Below are positions 32,249 to 41,022 of a stretch of 64,000 nucleotides of DNA, piece after piece. This stretch comes from Paraconexibacter algicola (GTDB lineage Bacteria > Actinomycetota > Thermoleophilia > Solirubrobacterales > Solirubrobacteraceae), in assembly GCF_003044185.1 (NCBI RefSeq), contig NZ_PYYB01000002.1, forward strand, positions 1 through 64,000, in the 5' to 3' direction. Under the pieces are notes generated by a model. The model worked only from the letters and a program-made list of their open reading frames with translations, searched no databases and was not told where the DNA came from. Made by a program: the position numbers and the translations under genes. The number at the start of each line of letters is the position of its first letter. Positions within the stretch are counted from its first letter, which is position 1.

Positions 32249-34735
32249 ATGCAGACCGTGGACGACCAGACCCTCGTCGGCAAGCTCACCGGCGACCAGA
32301 CCCGACGCAGCTTCATCAAGGCCGTCGCCGCCGCCGGTGCGAGCACCGTGGCCGCCCAGGCGCTCGAGATCGCCGGCGTGACCGACCTGATGACCGACTC
32401 GGCCCTCGCCGCCGGGGACGCCACGCCGTTCTCCGAGTTCACCGCCCTCGCCGCGTCGAGCCTCGACCGCTTCGAGGTCCCGCCCGGGTTCCGCGCCGAC
32501 GTGCTCATCCGCTACGGCGACACCTTCGCGAACACCGACGGCACGACCTGGACCTACGGGTACAACAACGACTACCTCGCCTACTTCCCGCTCGACGGCG
32601 AGAACGAGGGCCTGATCTTCGTCAACCACGAGTACCCCGCCCCGTTCTTCCAGAACGGCTACAAGCAGACCGGGGTCGAGAACCCGGCCGGGGCGCCCGC
32701 GGCGAAGCACACGAAGACCGACGCGGAGATCCATCAGGAGATGGAGTCGGTCGGCAACTCGATCGTGCACATCAAGCGCGGCGCCGACGGGATCTGGAAG
32801 GTCGTCTCCCCCTCCCGCTACAACCGCCGGATCTTCGGCGGCGACGTGCCCGGCAAGCCCGACACGCCGCTGACGTTCACCGGACCGCTCGCCGGCGCCC
32901 CGGGCACCGTGCTGCAGGCCGGCTCCGGCGGGACGGTCGGCACCGCCGGCGTCCGCGGCCCGCGGATCGCGGTCGGCACGACCGCCCCGGGCACGATCGG
33001 CAACTGCTCGGGCGGCATCACCCCGTGGGGCACCGCCCTGTCGTGCGAGGAGAACTACGACGGCTACGGATTCGCGCTGGGCAACCAGGACTTCTTCTAC
33101 GGCTGGGGCCAGGTCGCGGGCAACGAGTACAAGGCCGACACCGGCGCCGTCGGCGAGTCGCAGCGCTACGGCTGGGTCTGCGAGCACGACCCGCACGACC
33201 CGGCGTTCGTCGGGCGCAAGCACACCGCGCTCGGCCGCTTCCGCCACGAGAACACGGCGTTCCGTCAGGCGCCCGGGAAGAAGTTCGTCCTCTACATGGG
33301 CGACGACCAGGCCAACCAGGCGACCTACAAGTTCGTCTCCACCCGCGCGTTCGTGCCCGGCGACCGGGCCAACAACCTGCAGATCCTGACCGAGGGCACG
33401 CTCTACGTCGCCCGCTGGGCGCCGGAGGGCCGCCGCCGGTTCAGCGCGATCAACGGGCCGCTGCTGACCGCGACGAGCGGCACCGGCCAGTGGGTGAAGG
33501 TCGAGGACTGGGAGCTCTACGACACGCGCCTGTCGCTCGGCGGCTACACGACCTCGACCGCGGGCACGCGCCGCCCCAAGCAGGGCACCAACACCGGCGA
33601 CACCGACCCGACGAGCGCGAACTACGCGGGCCGCTTCAACCGCGACATCGACACCGGCGGTGGCGTGCTGGCCAACGAGTGGCTCACGCACTTCGCGATG
33701 AACCGGCCGGAGGACGTCGAGGTGGACTCCGACGGCACCGTCTACATCGCCCTGACGAACAACTCCGGCGTCAACGACGTCCACGGCTCGGTCCGGCGGC
33801 TCACCGAGGCCGGCAACGACCCGGAGGCGCTGACCTTCACCTGGCAGGACTACGCGTCCGGCGGGGTCACCGGTCGGCCGGCCGAGGGCGAGAAGGGCTT
33901 CTCCAGCTGCGACAACCTCGTGTTCGACAGCGCCAACAACCTCTGGATCGTCACCGACATCTCCTCCGCGTCGCTGCGCGGCTCGACCAACGCGGCCCCC
34001 CACTACGACTACCACGCCAACAACGCGGTCTTCATGATCCCGCGCAGCGGCCCGAACGCCGGAATCGCGTTCCGCTTCGCGAACATGCCGATCGAGGCGG
34101 AGGGGACGGGCCCGTACTTCACGCCCGACGAGCAGACGCTGTTCATCAACGTCCAGCACCCGGGCGAGGTCACGGCGACGCGGACCTCGGCGGTGTTCGG
34201 CGACGTGCAGACCTACTCGTCCTGGTGGCCGGGCGGGGACCGCACGGCGAACTTCACGCCGTCCACCCCGATCCCGGCGACCGTGGCGATCACACGGGTG
34301 CGCCCGCCGGCGCCCGGCTCCCCGTCCACCCCGCCGCCGAGCCAGACGATCCCCGCGGGGATCCCGGCCACCCCCGGCGTGCCGGGCAGCCCGACCCCGG
34401 CGGACACGTCACGGCCGGTGCTCACGCGGCTGGCGCTGAAGAAGGTCAGCGCCGCGGGCTTCCGCCGGGCGGGCGCGCGGGTGACCTTCGCGGTCAGCGA
34501 GCCGGCGACCGTGCGGATCCGGCTGCTCGCGAAGGTCGGCCGGCGCACGCTGACGGTCGGCTCGCGGACGCTGAAGGTCGGCCGGGTCGGGTCGAGCACG
34601 GTGACCGTGCGCCCGTCGAGCACGGGCAAGGCGGTCCTGCGGCTGCGGTCGCGGCTGAACGTGACGCTCGAGGTCCGGGCGACCGACCTCGCGGGCAACG
34701 CGCGCACGACGAAGAAGAGCACGCGGATCGGCTAG
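32249..34735 (+). CDS. phoX: PhoX-type alkaline phosphatase (DUF839) with C-terminal Ig-like domain
   Basis: An 828-residue Tat substrate: T-R-R-S-F-I-K-A-V at residues 19-27 with a following hydrophobic region. The phosphatase part carries F-V-N-H-E-Y, G-G-I-T-P-W-G-T-A-L-S-C-E-E-N, W-V-C-E-H-D-P and N-R-P-E-D-V-E-V, all conserved in PhoX, which is a Ca/Fe-dependent phosphomonoesterase. After a Pro-rich linker (about 690-730) comes an Ig/FN3-like domain common in secreted Thermoleophilia proteins. Leaderless-type TACGGT precedes the ATG by 10 nt. Scavenges phosphate outside the cell. Confidence 0.9.
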   Translation: MQTVDDQTLVGKLTGDQTRRSFIKAVAAAGASTVAAQALEIAGVTDLMTDSALAAGDATPFSEFTALAASSLDRFEVPPGFRADVLIRYGDTFANTDGTTWTYGYNNDYLAYFPLDGENEGLIFVNHEYPAPFFQNGYKQTGVENPAGAPAAKHTKTDAEIHQEMESVGNSIVHIKRGADGIWKVVSPSRYNRRIFGGDVPGKPDTPLTFTGPLAGAPGTVLQAGSGGTVGTAGVRGPRIAVGTTAPGTIGNCSGGITPWGTALSCEENYDGYGFALGNQDFFYGWGQVAGNEYKADTGAVGESQRYGWVCEHDPHDPAFVGRKHTALGRFRHENTAFRQAPGKKFVLYMGDDQANQATYKFVSTRAFVPGDRANNLQILTEGTLYVARWAPEGRRRFSAINGPLLTATSGTGQWVKVEDWELYDTRLSLGGYTTSTAGTRRPKQGTNTGDTDPTSANYAGRFNRDIDTGGGVLANEWLTHFAMNRPEDVEVDSDGTVYIALTNNSGVNDVHGSVRRLTEAGNDPEALTFTWQDYASGGVTGRPAEGEKGFSSCDNLVFDSANNLWIVTDISSASLRGSTNAAPHYDYHANNAVFMIPRSGPNAGIAFRFANMPIEAEGTGPYFTPDEQTLFINVQHPGEVTATRTSAVFGDVQTYSSWWPGGDRTANFTPSTPIPATVAITRVRPPAPGSPSTPPPSQTIPAGIPATPGVPGSPTPADTSRPVLTRLALKKVSAAGFRRAGARVTFAVSEPATVRIRLLAKVGRRTLTVGSRTLKVGRVGSSTVTVRPSSTGKAVLRLRSRLNVTLEVRATDLAGNARTTKKSTRIG

Positions 34736-34747
34736 CCGCGCCCGTCC

Positions 34748-34942
34748 TCACGGGTGGGCGACCGCGGCGCGTCGCCGGTGCCACGGCCACCGGCGACGGC
34801 CTCCGACCGGCGCGTCGGCGACCGTCCGCGGCACCGGTGCGGACGCCCGGGCGTCCGCACCCTCCGGCGGGGTCGCGGCCCGGGCGATCGCGTCGTGATG
34901 GCGGGTGTGCTGGAGCTGCTGGTGCAGGAGGCTCGGTCCCAT
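34748..34942 (-). CDS. Small basic protein of unknown function
   Basis: A 64-residue protein starting M-G-P-S-L-L-H-Q-Q-L-Q-H-T-R-H-H-D and ending in an Arg/Trp-rich tail. TACGGT (34950-34955, minus strand) lies exactly 7 nt before the ATG, which is the main reason to accept it as real and to prefer this ATG over an in-frame start at 35002. No domain recognised. It converges on phoX with a 12-nt gap. Confidence 0.5.
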   Translation of the reverse strand: MGPSLLHQQLQHTRHHDAIARAATPPEGADARASAPVPRTVADAPVGGRRRWPWHRRRAAVAHP

Positions 34943-35028
34943 GCGTCGGACCGTAGGCGCGCCGGCGGGGCCGCACCGCTCGCGCGCCAAAACCCTGGTC
35001 ATCGGCGGCGCTGGCGTACTCTCACGGC

Positions 35029-35256
35029 ATGGTGCCCTCTGCGAACGTGCTGACGCCCGGGACCGGCGGCTACGCGGTCCTCAAGCTCGGAGCGGTCGGT
35101 GGACTGCTCGGTCTGCGCTACCTCGCCGCACGGCGCTCGAGCGCCCAGGCGCGCGAGCAGGTCGCGTCGGTCGAGCCGAGCCCGACCGAGACGGCCGGTC
35201 CCGCCCGCTCCCATTCGGTGAGCCGGCGCAAGCAGCAGCGCCGCCGGCGTCGCTGA
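35029..35256 (+). CDS. Small single-helix membrane protein with basic tail
   Basis: A 75-residue protein with one hydrophobic segment (about residues 14-34, ending in L-R-Y-L-A-A-R-R) and an Arg/Lys-rich C-terminus. TACTCT (35017-35022) precedes the ATG by 6 nt, the leaderless pattern. It lies between the divergent small basic protein and the LuxR-type regulator. Function unknown. Confidence 0.55.
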   Translation: MVPSANVLTPGTGGYAVLKLGAVGGLLGLRYLAARRSSAQAREQVASVEPSPTETAGPARSHSVSRRKQQRRRRR

Positions 35257-35308
35257 ACACCCGTCGCGGATCGCGAAGTACGCCGCCTGTCGGAGTACGC
35301 TCGCGGGC

Positions 35309-38137
35309 ATGGTCCAGGACGCTCCCGCGCAGCGCGCGCGTCACCCCCGCCTGCGCGAGCGCGAGACCGAGCTGCGCGCCGTCGCCGCGGCGATCGGGGC
35401 GCTGCGGGCCGGCCGCGGCGGGCTGCTGGTCGTCACCGCGCCCGCGGGGCTGGGCAAGACCCGGATCCTCGACGCGATGGCCGCCGGTGCCCGCGCGGGC
35501 CGGTGCACGGTCTGCAGGACCGCGGGCACCGAGCTGACGCGGCCGCTGCCGTTCGGCGCGGCGTCGGCGCTGCTGCGCCCGTGGCTGGCGGCGGCCGATC
35601 CCGACGCGCGGGACGCGGTGCTCGCCGGCGCCGCGGCGGGTGCGGGAGCGCTGCTGGCGGACCGGGCGCCCGTCGTCGGGGCGGTCGCGGAGCTCGACGC
35701 GCAGATGACCGTCGTGCACGCGCTCCAGCGCACCGTCGCGAACATCGGCGAGCGGGAGCGGCTGGTGCTGCTCGTGGACGACCTGCACTGGGTCGACGAG
35801 CCGTCGCTGCGGTTCGTGGCGTCCCTCGCCCGGCAGGCCACCGGGCTGGGGATCCTGCTCGGCGTCGCCCTGCGGCCCGGGGTCTCCCCGGCCGCCGAGG
35901 CCGCGGTCGCCGTCCCCCACGCGCGCGTCCTGCGCCCCGCCGCCCTGAGCGCGCCCGCCGCCGCCTCGGTGGTGGACGAGGTCCTCCCCGCCGCCCCGGG
36001 CACCGCGTTCGCGGCGGCCTGCACGACGGTGACGGGCGGCAACCCGCTGCTGCTGCGCGAGCTGCTGCACGCCCTCCTCGAGGAGGGCGTGCGCGGCGCC
36101 GACGCGGACGCGGGCCGCGTGCACGACGTCGGGGCCGAGCCCGCCCGGTGGATCGTCCGGTCGATGCTCGGGCAGCTCGACGGCGACGCGGTCCGGCTCG
36201 CGCGCGCGGTCGCGATCCTCGGCCCGGGACCCGTGGCGGACGCCACGACCGTCGCCCGGCTCGACGCGGCGACGGCGACCCCGGCGCTGGCCGCCGGCCG
36301 CCGCTGCGGGCTGCTGACCGACATGGGCCCCGTCGACGTCGTCCATCCGCTGCTGCGCCACGCGGTCCTCGCCGAGACCCCGGTCGGTGAGCGGTCGCGG
36401 CTGGAGCTGCGCGCCGCGCGGCTGCGGGTGCTCGCCGGCGATGCCGCGCTGGCGGGCGCGCACCTGCTCGCCGTCCCCCCGGGCGGTCGCGCCTGGGTGG
36501 TCGACGCGTTGGCCGACGCCGCCCGGCACGCGCGCAGACGGGCGGCGCCGAGCGAGGCGGCGCGGCTGCTGGACCGGGCGCTCGCCGAGCCGCCCCCGCC
36601 CGCCCGGTCGGCGGGCACGCTGGCGGCGGCCGCCCGCGCGCAGGCCGCCGCGGGCCGCACCGACGCGCCCGGGACCTTCGAGGCCGCGATCGCGGCGGCC
36701 CCGGGGGACGACCGGCCGCGGCTGCTGCTCGAGCTCGCCTGGGTCCATCAGGCCCACGGGCGGTTCGACGCGGCCGCCGACGCGGCGCAGCGCGGCCTGG
36801 ACGCGGGCCCGCGCGACGAGGAGCTCGGGGTCGAGCTGGCCGCGATGCACGACGCCACCCGCCTGTGGAGTCCCGGCCCGGCGGCCGCGGTCGCGTCGGC
36901 GGTCGCGGCGCGCGTCGGCCGCCCGGTCGGCGGTCGTGCGGAGCGCGCCGCGCTGGCGGACGCCGCCCGCCGGCACATGTTCGCGGGGGACGACCACGTC
37001 CTGACCGCGGAGCTCGCGCTGCGCGCCTGGGACGACGGCGCGCTGCTGGCCGAGTCCTCCGCGGACGACCCGGCCGGGGTCCGGGTGGCGTTCGCCCTGC
37101 TGGGCGCCGACCGCTACGCCGAGGTGCTGGCGATCGCCGACGCGTGTCTCAAGGACGCGCAGCGTCGCGCCTCCCCTATGGCGCACGCGACGTGGCGGCA
37201 CCTGCGCGGGCACGGCCTCGCGCAGGCCGGGGTGCTCGACGAGGCCGAGGCCGACCTGCACCAGGCGCTGAGCGCCCACGAGCACGGGTGGGGTGCGCTG
37301 CTGCCCGGGACGACCGCCCTGCTGGTCACCGTGCGGCTCGAGCGCGGCGACGTGGCCGGCGCCCACGAGGCGCTGGCGATCGCGGACCGCAGCGCCACCC
37401 ATCCCCGGCCGAGCCCGATGTGGGCGGTGACCGACGCGGCGCGCGGCCGGCTGCTCCTGGCGCAGGGCGACCCCGCGGCGGCGGTCGAGCTGCTGCTGGC
37501 GGCGGGCCGGCGCGGGATCGAGGAGCTCGGGGCGCTCAACCCGGCGCTCGGGCCGTGGCGGGCCGACGCGACCCGCGCGCTCGCCGCGGTCGGCCGTGAC
37601 GACGAGGCCCGCACGCAGGGTGACGCGGAGGTGGCGGCCGCGCGGCGGTTCGGCGCGCCGCGGGCGCTCTCCCAGGCGCTGCGGGCGCGGGCGACCGTCG
37701 CGTCGGACGCCGTCGAGCGCCGGGCGCTGCTCGAGGAGGCCGTCGCGGTCAGCGCACCCTCGCAGTCCCGGATCGAGCACGCGTGGGCGCTCCTGGAGCT
37801 CGGCGAGGACCTGCGCCAGCGCGACACGGTGGCCGCGCGCGAGACGCTTCGCCTCGCGCTGGACGCCGCGGACCGCTGCGCCGCGGACGGGTTGGCGAGC
37901 CGCGCCCGCGCGCAGCTGATCGCCGCGGGCGGTCGTCCGCGCAGGCGGCGGCTGGCCGGCCCGGAGTCGTTGACGGTCGGGGAGCGGCGCGTCGCGCTGC
38001 TCGCGCGCGACGGGCTGTCCAACCGGGCCATCGCCGACGAGCTGTTCGTGACTCCGAAGGCCGTCGCGTTCCATCTCGGCAACGCGTACCGCAAGCTCGG
38101 GATCGGCAGCCGGCGCGAGCTCGACGCGGTCCTCTGA
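35309..38137 (+). CDS. Large ATP-binding LuxR-family regulator (LAL/MalT-like)
   Basis: A 942-residue protein. Residues 44-51 hold Walker A (A-P-A-G-L-G-K-T), followed by Walker B L-V-L-L-V-D-D-L-H-W-V-D. The middle is TPR-like and Ala-rich. The C-terminus is a GerE/LuxR helix-turn-helix (L-T-V-G-E-R-R-V-A-L-L-A-R-D-G-L-S-N-R-A-I-A-D-E-L). LAL proteins are ATP-dependent activators of catabolic or antibiotic genes. TACGCT (35296-35301) precedes the ATG by 7 nt. A 10-mer GTCGGAGTAC flanks the gene on both sides. Target genes unknown. Confidence 0.88.
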   Translation: MVQDAPAQRARHPRLRERETELRAVAAAIGALRAGRGGLLVVTAPAGLGKTRILDAMAAGARAGRCTVCRTAGTELTRPLPFGAASALLRPWLAAADPDARDAVLAGAAAGAGALLADRAPVVGAVAELDAQMTVVHALQRTVANIGERERLVLLVDDLHWVDEPSLRFVASLARQATGLGILLGVALRPGVSPAAEAAVAVPHARVLRPAALSAPAAASVVDEVLPAAPGTAFAAACTTVTGGNPLLLRELLHALLEEGVRGADADAGRVHDVGAEPARWIVRSMLGQLDGDAVRLARAVAILGPGPVADATTVARLDAATATPALAAGRRCGLLTDMGPVDVVHPLLRHAVLAETPVGERSRLELRAARLRVLAGDAALAGAHLLAVPPGGRAWVVDALADAARHARRRAAPSEAARLLDRALAEPPPPARSAGTLAAAARAQAAAGRTDAPGTFEAAIAAAPGDDRPRLLLELAWVHQAHGRFDAAADAAQRGLDAGPRDEELGVELAAMHDATRLWSPGPAAAVASAVAARVGRPVGGRAERAALADAARRHMFAGDDHVLTAELALRAWDDGALLAESSADDPAGVRVAFALLGADRYAEVLAIADACLKDAQRRASPMAHATWRHLRGHGLAQAGVLDEAEADLHQALSAHEHGWGALLPGTTALLVTVRLERGDVAGAHEALAIADRSATHPRPSPMWAVTDAARGRLLLAQGDPAAAVELLLAAGRRGIEELGALNPALGPWRADATRALAAVGRDDEARTQGDAEVAAARRFGAPRALSQALRARATVASDAVERRALLEEAVAVSAPSQSRIEHAWALLELGEDLRQRDTVAARETLRLALDAADRCAADGLASRARAQLIAAGGRPRRRRLAGPESLTVGERRVALLARDGLSNRAIADELFVTPKAVAFHLGNAYRKLGIGSRRELDAVL

Positions 38138-38481
38138 GGGACCGCGTCGTCGGAGTACCAGGGTTTTGCGGTGCGGCGTGCCACGCGGTCGCGGCGCGCC
38201 TACGGTGCGCGCCGGGACGGGACGTGGTCCAGCGGACGTCACGACTTCCGGCGTCCCGTCCCGATCGCGCCCGGGGCCGCCGCTTATGGGATGGCGGTGG
38301 CTCCGGTGCGCGGTCGGCACGGCGACCCTCGGCCGGCGACGGCCGACAGCCGGCCACGGGCAGCTCGCCGCCGAGCGCGCGAGGTGCCCGGGCAGGATCC
38401 CCGGCGGGCCTTCACGCGATCTTGACGCTGCCGCCGGAGAGCCTCACGTGGTCTTGACGGGACGGGCGGGACGCTGTCCCC
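38138..38481. other. Intergenic stretch with repeats of TCTTGACG, no gene seen
   Basis: It begins with GTCGGAGTAC (38149-38158), also found upstream of the LuxR-type gene. TCTTGACG occurs twice (38420-38427 and 38452-38459), 32 nt apart, resembling two -35 boxes; the second is followed by a GGGAC-gct-GTCCC hairpin immediately before the ATG of the 24-codon ORF. No other gene or RNA recognised. Confidence 0.4.
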
Positions 38482-38556
38482 ATGGCCGTCCCCACCTGGT
38501 TCCTGATCCTGCGCTGCACGTTCCTGCTGGCGGTCGTCGCGGTCGTCGCGCTCTGA
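38482..38556 (+). CDS. Putative 24-residue membrane microprotein
   Basis: The ORF reads M-A-V-P-T-W-F-L-I-L-R-C-T-F-L-L-A-V-V-A-V-V-A-L then TGA, almost entirely one hydrophobic helix. TTGACG and a small hairpin precede it, but there is no Shine-Dalgarno sequence. Composition alone could arise by chance in such GC-rich DNA, so this is a candidate only. Confidence 0.3.
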   Translation: MAVPTWFLILRCTFLLAVVAVVAL

Positions 38557-38576
38557 TCCCGGCGTCGCGACGCCGA

Positions 38577-39200
38577 TCAGGCGTTGCGACGCGGCACGGT
38601 CACGGTCCGCGTGACGACGTTGCGGGCGCCGTCGGTGTCCGTGAACGACACGGTCAGGCGGGCGCTGCCGCCCGCGGTCTTCGCCGGGACGAGCAGGTCG
38701 AGCGCGCGGGATCCGGGGGCGAGCGTCACCGTGCGCTTGGCGATCGTGCGGCCCGCGCGGCTGAGACTCACCACGGCGGTGACGCGCTCGTCGACGTCGA
38801 AGCCGAGGCGGAGCGCGGGCGACGCGTCGGTGTCCCGGCCGGTCACGGGCACGGCGCTGACGCGCGAACCGGCCGAACTGGGCGGGTCCATCCCCAGATC
38901 CGGGCTCGGGCCCACCCAGGTGCGGTAGGGAGCTGCGGTCAAGGCTGGAGCGGGCGCTCGGCGTGCCGCCGTGACCGCCTGAGGGCGCCGCAGCTCGCGC
39001 TGAGCGCGGCCTGGGGTGCCGCGCGACGGCCCGCATCGCGGCGGGGGCGCGTGGTCTGGAGGGCGGCCGCGGCCGATCGGCGCGAGGCAGTGCGCGAGCC
39101 TCGGCCCTGGCGGTCGTTGCCGCGACCGCCGGTCAGCCGGTCGGTGCCGCGCCGCCAGCCACGCCGTTGCCGAGCCCGGTCGCAGCAACGGTACGACCAT
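38577..39200 (-). pseudogene. Decayed RTX/Ig-like secreted protein gene
   Basis: The last 104 codons (38891-38577) encode an Ig-like C-terminal domain (L-R-L-G-F-D-V-D-E-R-V-T-A-V-V-S, T-V-T-V-P-R-R-N-A). Upstream on the same strand RTX-like pieces G-T-D-R-L-T-G-G-R-G-N-D-R (about 39148-39104) and G-L-G-N-G-V-A-G-G (about 39180-39136) lie in two different frames, so at least one frameshift separates them. No start codon leads cleanly into the C-terminal part. The intact gene at 62618 has the same order of RTX repeats followed by an Ig-like domain. Remnant of a paralogue. Confidence 0.5.
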
Positions 39201-39249
39201 CGCAGGAAGGCGCGACGCAACTTCCGGGGCCGGGCGACGTTCCCGGGCC

Positions 39250-39885
39250 ATGCGCAAGCTGCTGATCCCGCTCGTCGCCCTCGTCCTCGTACCGCCCAGC
39301 GCACTGGCTGCCGACACCTGGCCCGGCTCGGCTCCCATCCGCGATGCCCGCGCGCTGAAGTCCCACCACACGACGTTCACGCTGACCGGGGCACGGTGGG
39401 CGCAGGTGGTCGGCGCGCTCGCCGGGACCCCGATGCTCGGGTCGTACCGCTTCGACACCCCGATGCCCAGCGGCTACCAGTGCAGCGTCGGCCTCACGGT
39501 CCGCAGCACCCTCACGCGGGTGCGGCCACGTCGCACCGGCAACGCCGTCGACCCGCGCCCGGTCGGAGACGGCGGAAGCAGCGGACAGCAGCTCCGGATC
39601 TCCAGGAGCGGGCGTCACGGCGGTGTCACCTGGTGGACCGGCGTGATCTCCGACGACGCCGCTTCAGCAGCCGCCTACCAACGAGCCCCGAAGGCCCTGC
39701 GCCGCGACGGCAAGCGCTGGATCGTGCATCAGGTGAACGTCGGTTCGTCGGCCAACCCGGTCGACGAGGCCGCGTGCCGCAAGATCGCACGCAGGACGGG
39801 GTCGATCGCGGTCCTGCGAGTCGCACGCACGCTCGGCGTGACCGCCGGCCCGCCGGTCAGCGCCCCGCCCTACGAGATCGCCTGA
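39250..39885 (+). CDS. Secreted protein of unknown function
   Basis: A 211-residue protein with a clear signal peptide (M-R-K-L-L-I-P-L-V-A-L-V-L-V-P-P-S-A-L-A, cleavage before A-D-T). The mature chain has two Cys residues (Y-Q-C-S-V and E-A-A-C-R-K) that could form one disulphide. No family recognised. A 10-bp terminator hairpin lies about 100 nt downstream. It is the last gene before the accessory block. Confidence 0.6.
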   Translation: MRKLLIPLVALVLVPPSALAADTWPGSAPIRDARALKSHHTTFTLTGARWAQVVGALAGTPMLGSYRFDTPMPSGYQCSVGLTVRSTLTRVRPRRTGNAVDPRPVGDGGSSGQQLRISRSGRHGGVTWWTGVISDDAASAAAYQRAPKALRRDGKRWIVHQVNVGSSANPVDEAACRKIARRTGSIAVLRVARTLGVTAGPPVSAPPYEIA

Positions 39886-39986
39886 ACGCGACAGACGGGA
39901 GCGGCGACGCGCCCCGGGGCTCCACGAGCTCGCGCGCGCTCGCATCCCGGACCGCCGACGCGACTCCGGCCGCAACGTCCTCTGCA

Positions 39987-40015
39987 CGCCAGCTCATCTC
40001 TTTGGTGAGCTGGCG
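39987..40015. terminator. Bidirectional terminator hairpin
   Basis: CGCCAGCTCA and TGAGCTGGCG form a perfect 10-bp stem with a 9-nt loop. It lies between the converging secreted-protein gene and the PIN toxin gene. There is no U-tract on either side, as usual for actinobacterial terminators. Confidence 0.6.
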
Positions 40016-40094
40016 CGCACTCGACCGGCCTGGGACCAGCGGGGCGACGGTTCAGCTGAACCGCCGGTCACGACCGCCGGGAGGCAGTCCGGTG

Positions 40095-40469
40095 CTACCA
40101 GGCGACAGCGGCCCCGTACGCCTGCAGCGCGGGATCGCGGGAGAGCACTGTCGCATCCTCGGTCAGCGCCTGGGCGACGAGCAGCCGATCGAACGGATCG
40201 CGGTGATGCTCCGGGAGGTCCCCGACCTTCGCGGCGTGCCGCAGGGTGATCGGAAGCTCGTGGGCACCACCGGAGAGCAGCGTCTGGCTCCAGTTCGGCG
40301 GGACCGTGAGCTTGCCCAAGGCCTGCTTGACGGTGACCTCCCACATCACCACCGCGCTGAGCAGGACCTGAGCGTCGGCGTCGAGCACCAGCCGTTCAGC
40401 GGTCGCGCCGAAGCGATCGTCGCCGGAGACCCACCACAGGGCGGCGTGCGTGTCCAGCAGCAGCTTCAC
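40095..40469 (-). CDS. PIN-domain ribonuclease toxin (VapC-like)
   Basis: A 124-residue protein beginning L-L-L-D-T-H-A-A-L-W-W, the PIN N-terminal Asp motif, with a second acidic patch S-A-V-V-M-W-E-V and the third at D-P-F-D-R-L-L-V-A-Q-A. All four acidic residues of a metal-dependent PIN nuclease seem present. The antitoxin gene ends 6 nt upstream, so toxin follows antitoxin in one operon. Type II toxins of this sort cut tRNA or rRNA when the antitoxin is degraded. Confidence 0.9.
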   Translation of the reverse strand: MKLLLDTHAALWWVSGDDRFGATAERLVLDADAQVLLSAVVMWEVTVKQALGKLTVPPNWSQTLLSGGAHELPITLRHAAKVGDLPEHHRDPFDRLLVAQALTEDATVLSRDPALQAYGAAVAW

Positions 40470-40475
40470 GGCGCC

Positions 40476-40706
40476 TCAGCCGAAGGCCTCGGCGAATCCG
40501 TCGGGCAGATCGTCGAAGTCGTCAGCCATCGTCACCTGGCCGTGCAAGGCACCGCGCACCGCGGCCATCGACGAGGTCGAGGTCACAGGCGTCAGGCGCA
40601 CCACGGGCTTGCCGTGACGAGCGATGACGATGTCCTCGCCGGCCTCCGCGCGCTCGACCAGCTGCGAGAGCTTGGTCTTCGCCTCATGCATGCCGACCTG
40701 GGCCAT
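40476..40706 (-). CDS. Phd/YefM-family antitoxin
   Basis: A 76-residue protein with the Phd signature H-E-A-K-T-K-L-S-Q-L-V-E-R-A-E-A-G-E-D-I followed by I-A-R-H-G-K-P-V-V-R-L. The N-terminal part binds DNA and the acidic C-terminus (D-D-F-D-D-L-P-D-G-F) should wrap the toxin. TATCGT (40713-40718, minus strand) lies 6 nt before the ATG, so the operon mRNA is leaderless and autoregulated. Confidence 0.9.
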   Translation of the reverse strand: MAQVGMHEAKTKLSQLVERAEAGEDIVIARHGKPVVRLTPVTSTSSMAAVRGALHGQVTMADDFDDLPDGFAEAFG

Positions 40707-40712
40707 GCCGCC

Positions 40713-40742
40713 ACGATACCCGCTCTAGCTAGACCTGGCTAG
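40713..40742 (-). promoter_or_regulatory. Toxin-antitoxin promoter with candidate operator
   Basis: On the minus strand CTAGCCAG-GT-CTAGCTAG (40742-40725) is an inverted repeat with one mismatch in eight, covering the -35 region of a promoter whose -10 is TATCGT (40718-40713). Antitoxins of this family repress by binding such palindromes. The site is inferred by position and symmetry only. Confidence 0.45.
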
Positions 40743-40774
40743 GCGTCGGCGCGGGCCGATCCGGGGCGCCGGCT

Positions 40775-40936
40775 GTTCTTGAGTCTCGGCTTGTTCCGCG
40801 AGGAAATCGCGTCTGAGCAGGTCGGTCTCGTCGTTCTCGAGTTCCGGGCTGGAAGCCTGTTCTCGAGTCGCGGTTGGAGCTCCTCGGGGGCCTGGCACCC
40901 ATGGAACCTGAGAACAGCTGGAAAGTCCCTGCAAAT
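40775..40936. repeat. Left-end repeat cluster of the accessory block
   Basis: GTTCTTGAGTC (40775), GTTCTCGAGTTC (40833-40844) and GTTCTCGAGTC (40859-40869) are followed by the 14-mer AAGTCCCTGCAAAT (40923-40936). The same 12-mer family and 14-mer occur in reverse orientation at 58911-59035. The gap from 40707 to 41013 holds no gene apart from these repeats and the toxin-antitoxin promoter. Confidence 0.5.
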
Positions 40937-41022
40937 CGCGGGGCCGGTCTCCCCACGGATGAGCCGGATGAGGTTGAGAGAACGCGTTGCTCGGCCGGGC
41001 CGTGGGGTCGTAGGTGAAGGCC

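Noticed and set aside
35081-38320. 1079-codon open frame on the minus strand
   Set aside because: Antisense shadow of the LuxR-type ATPase gene, which has clear Walker and helix-turn-helix motifs in its own frame.
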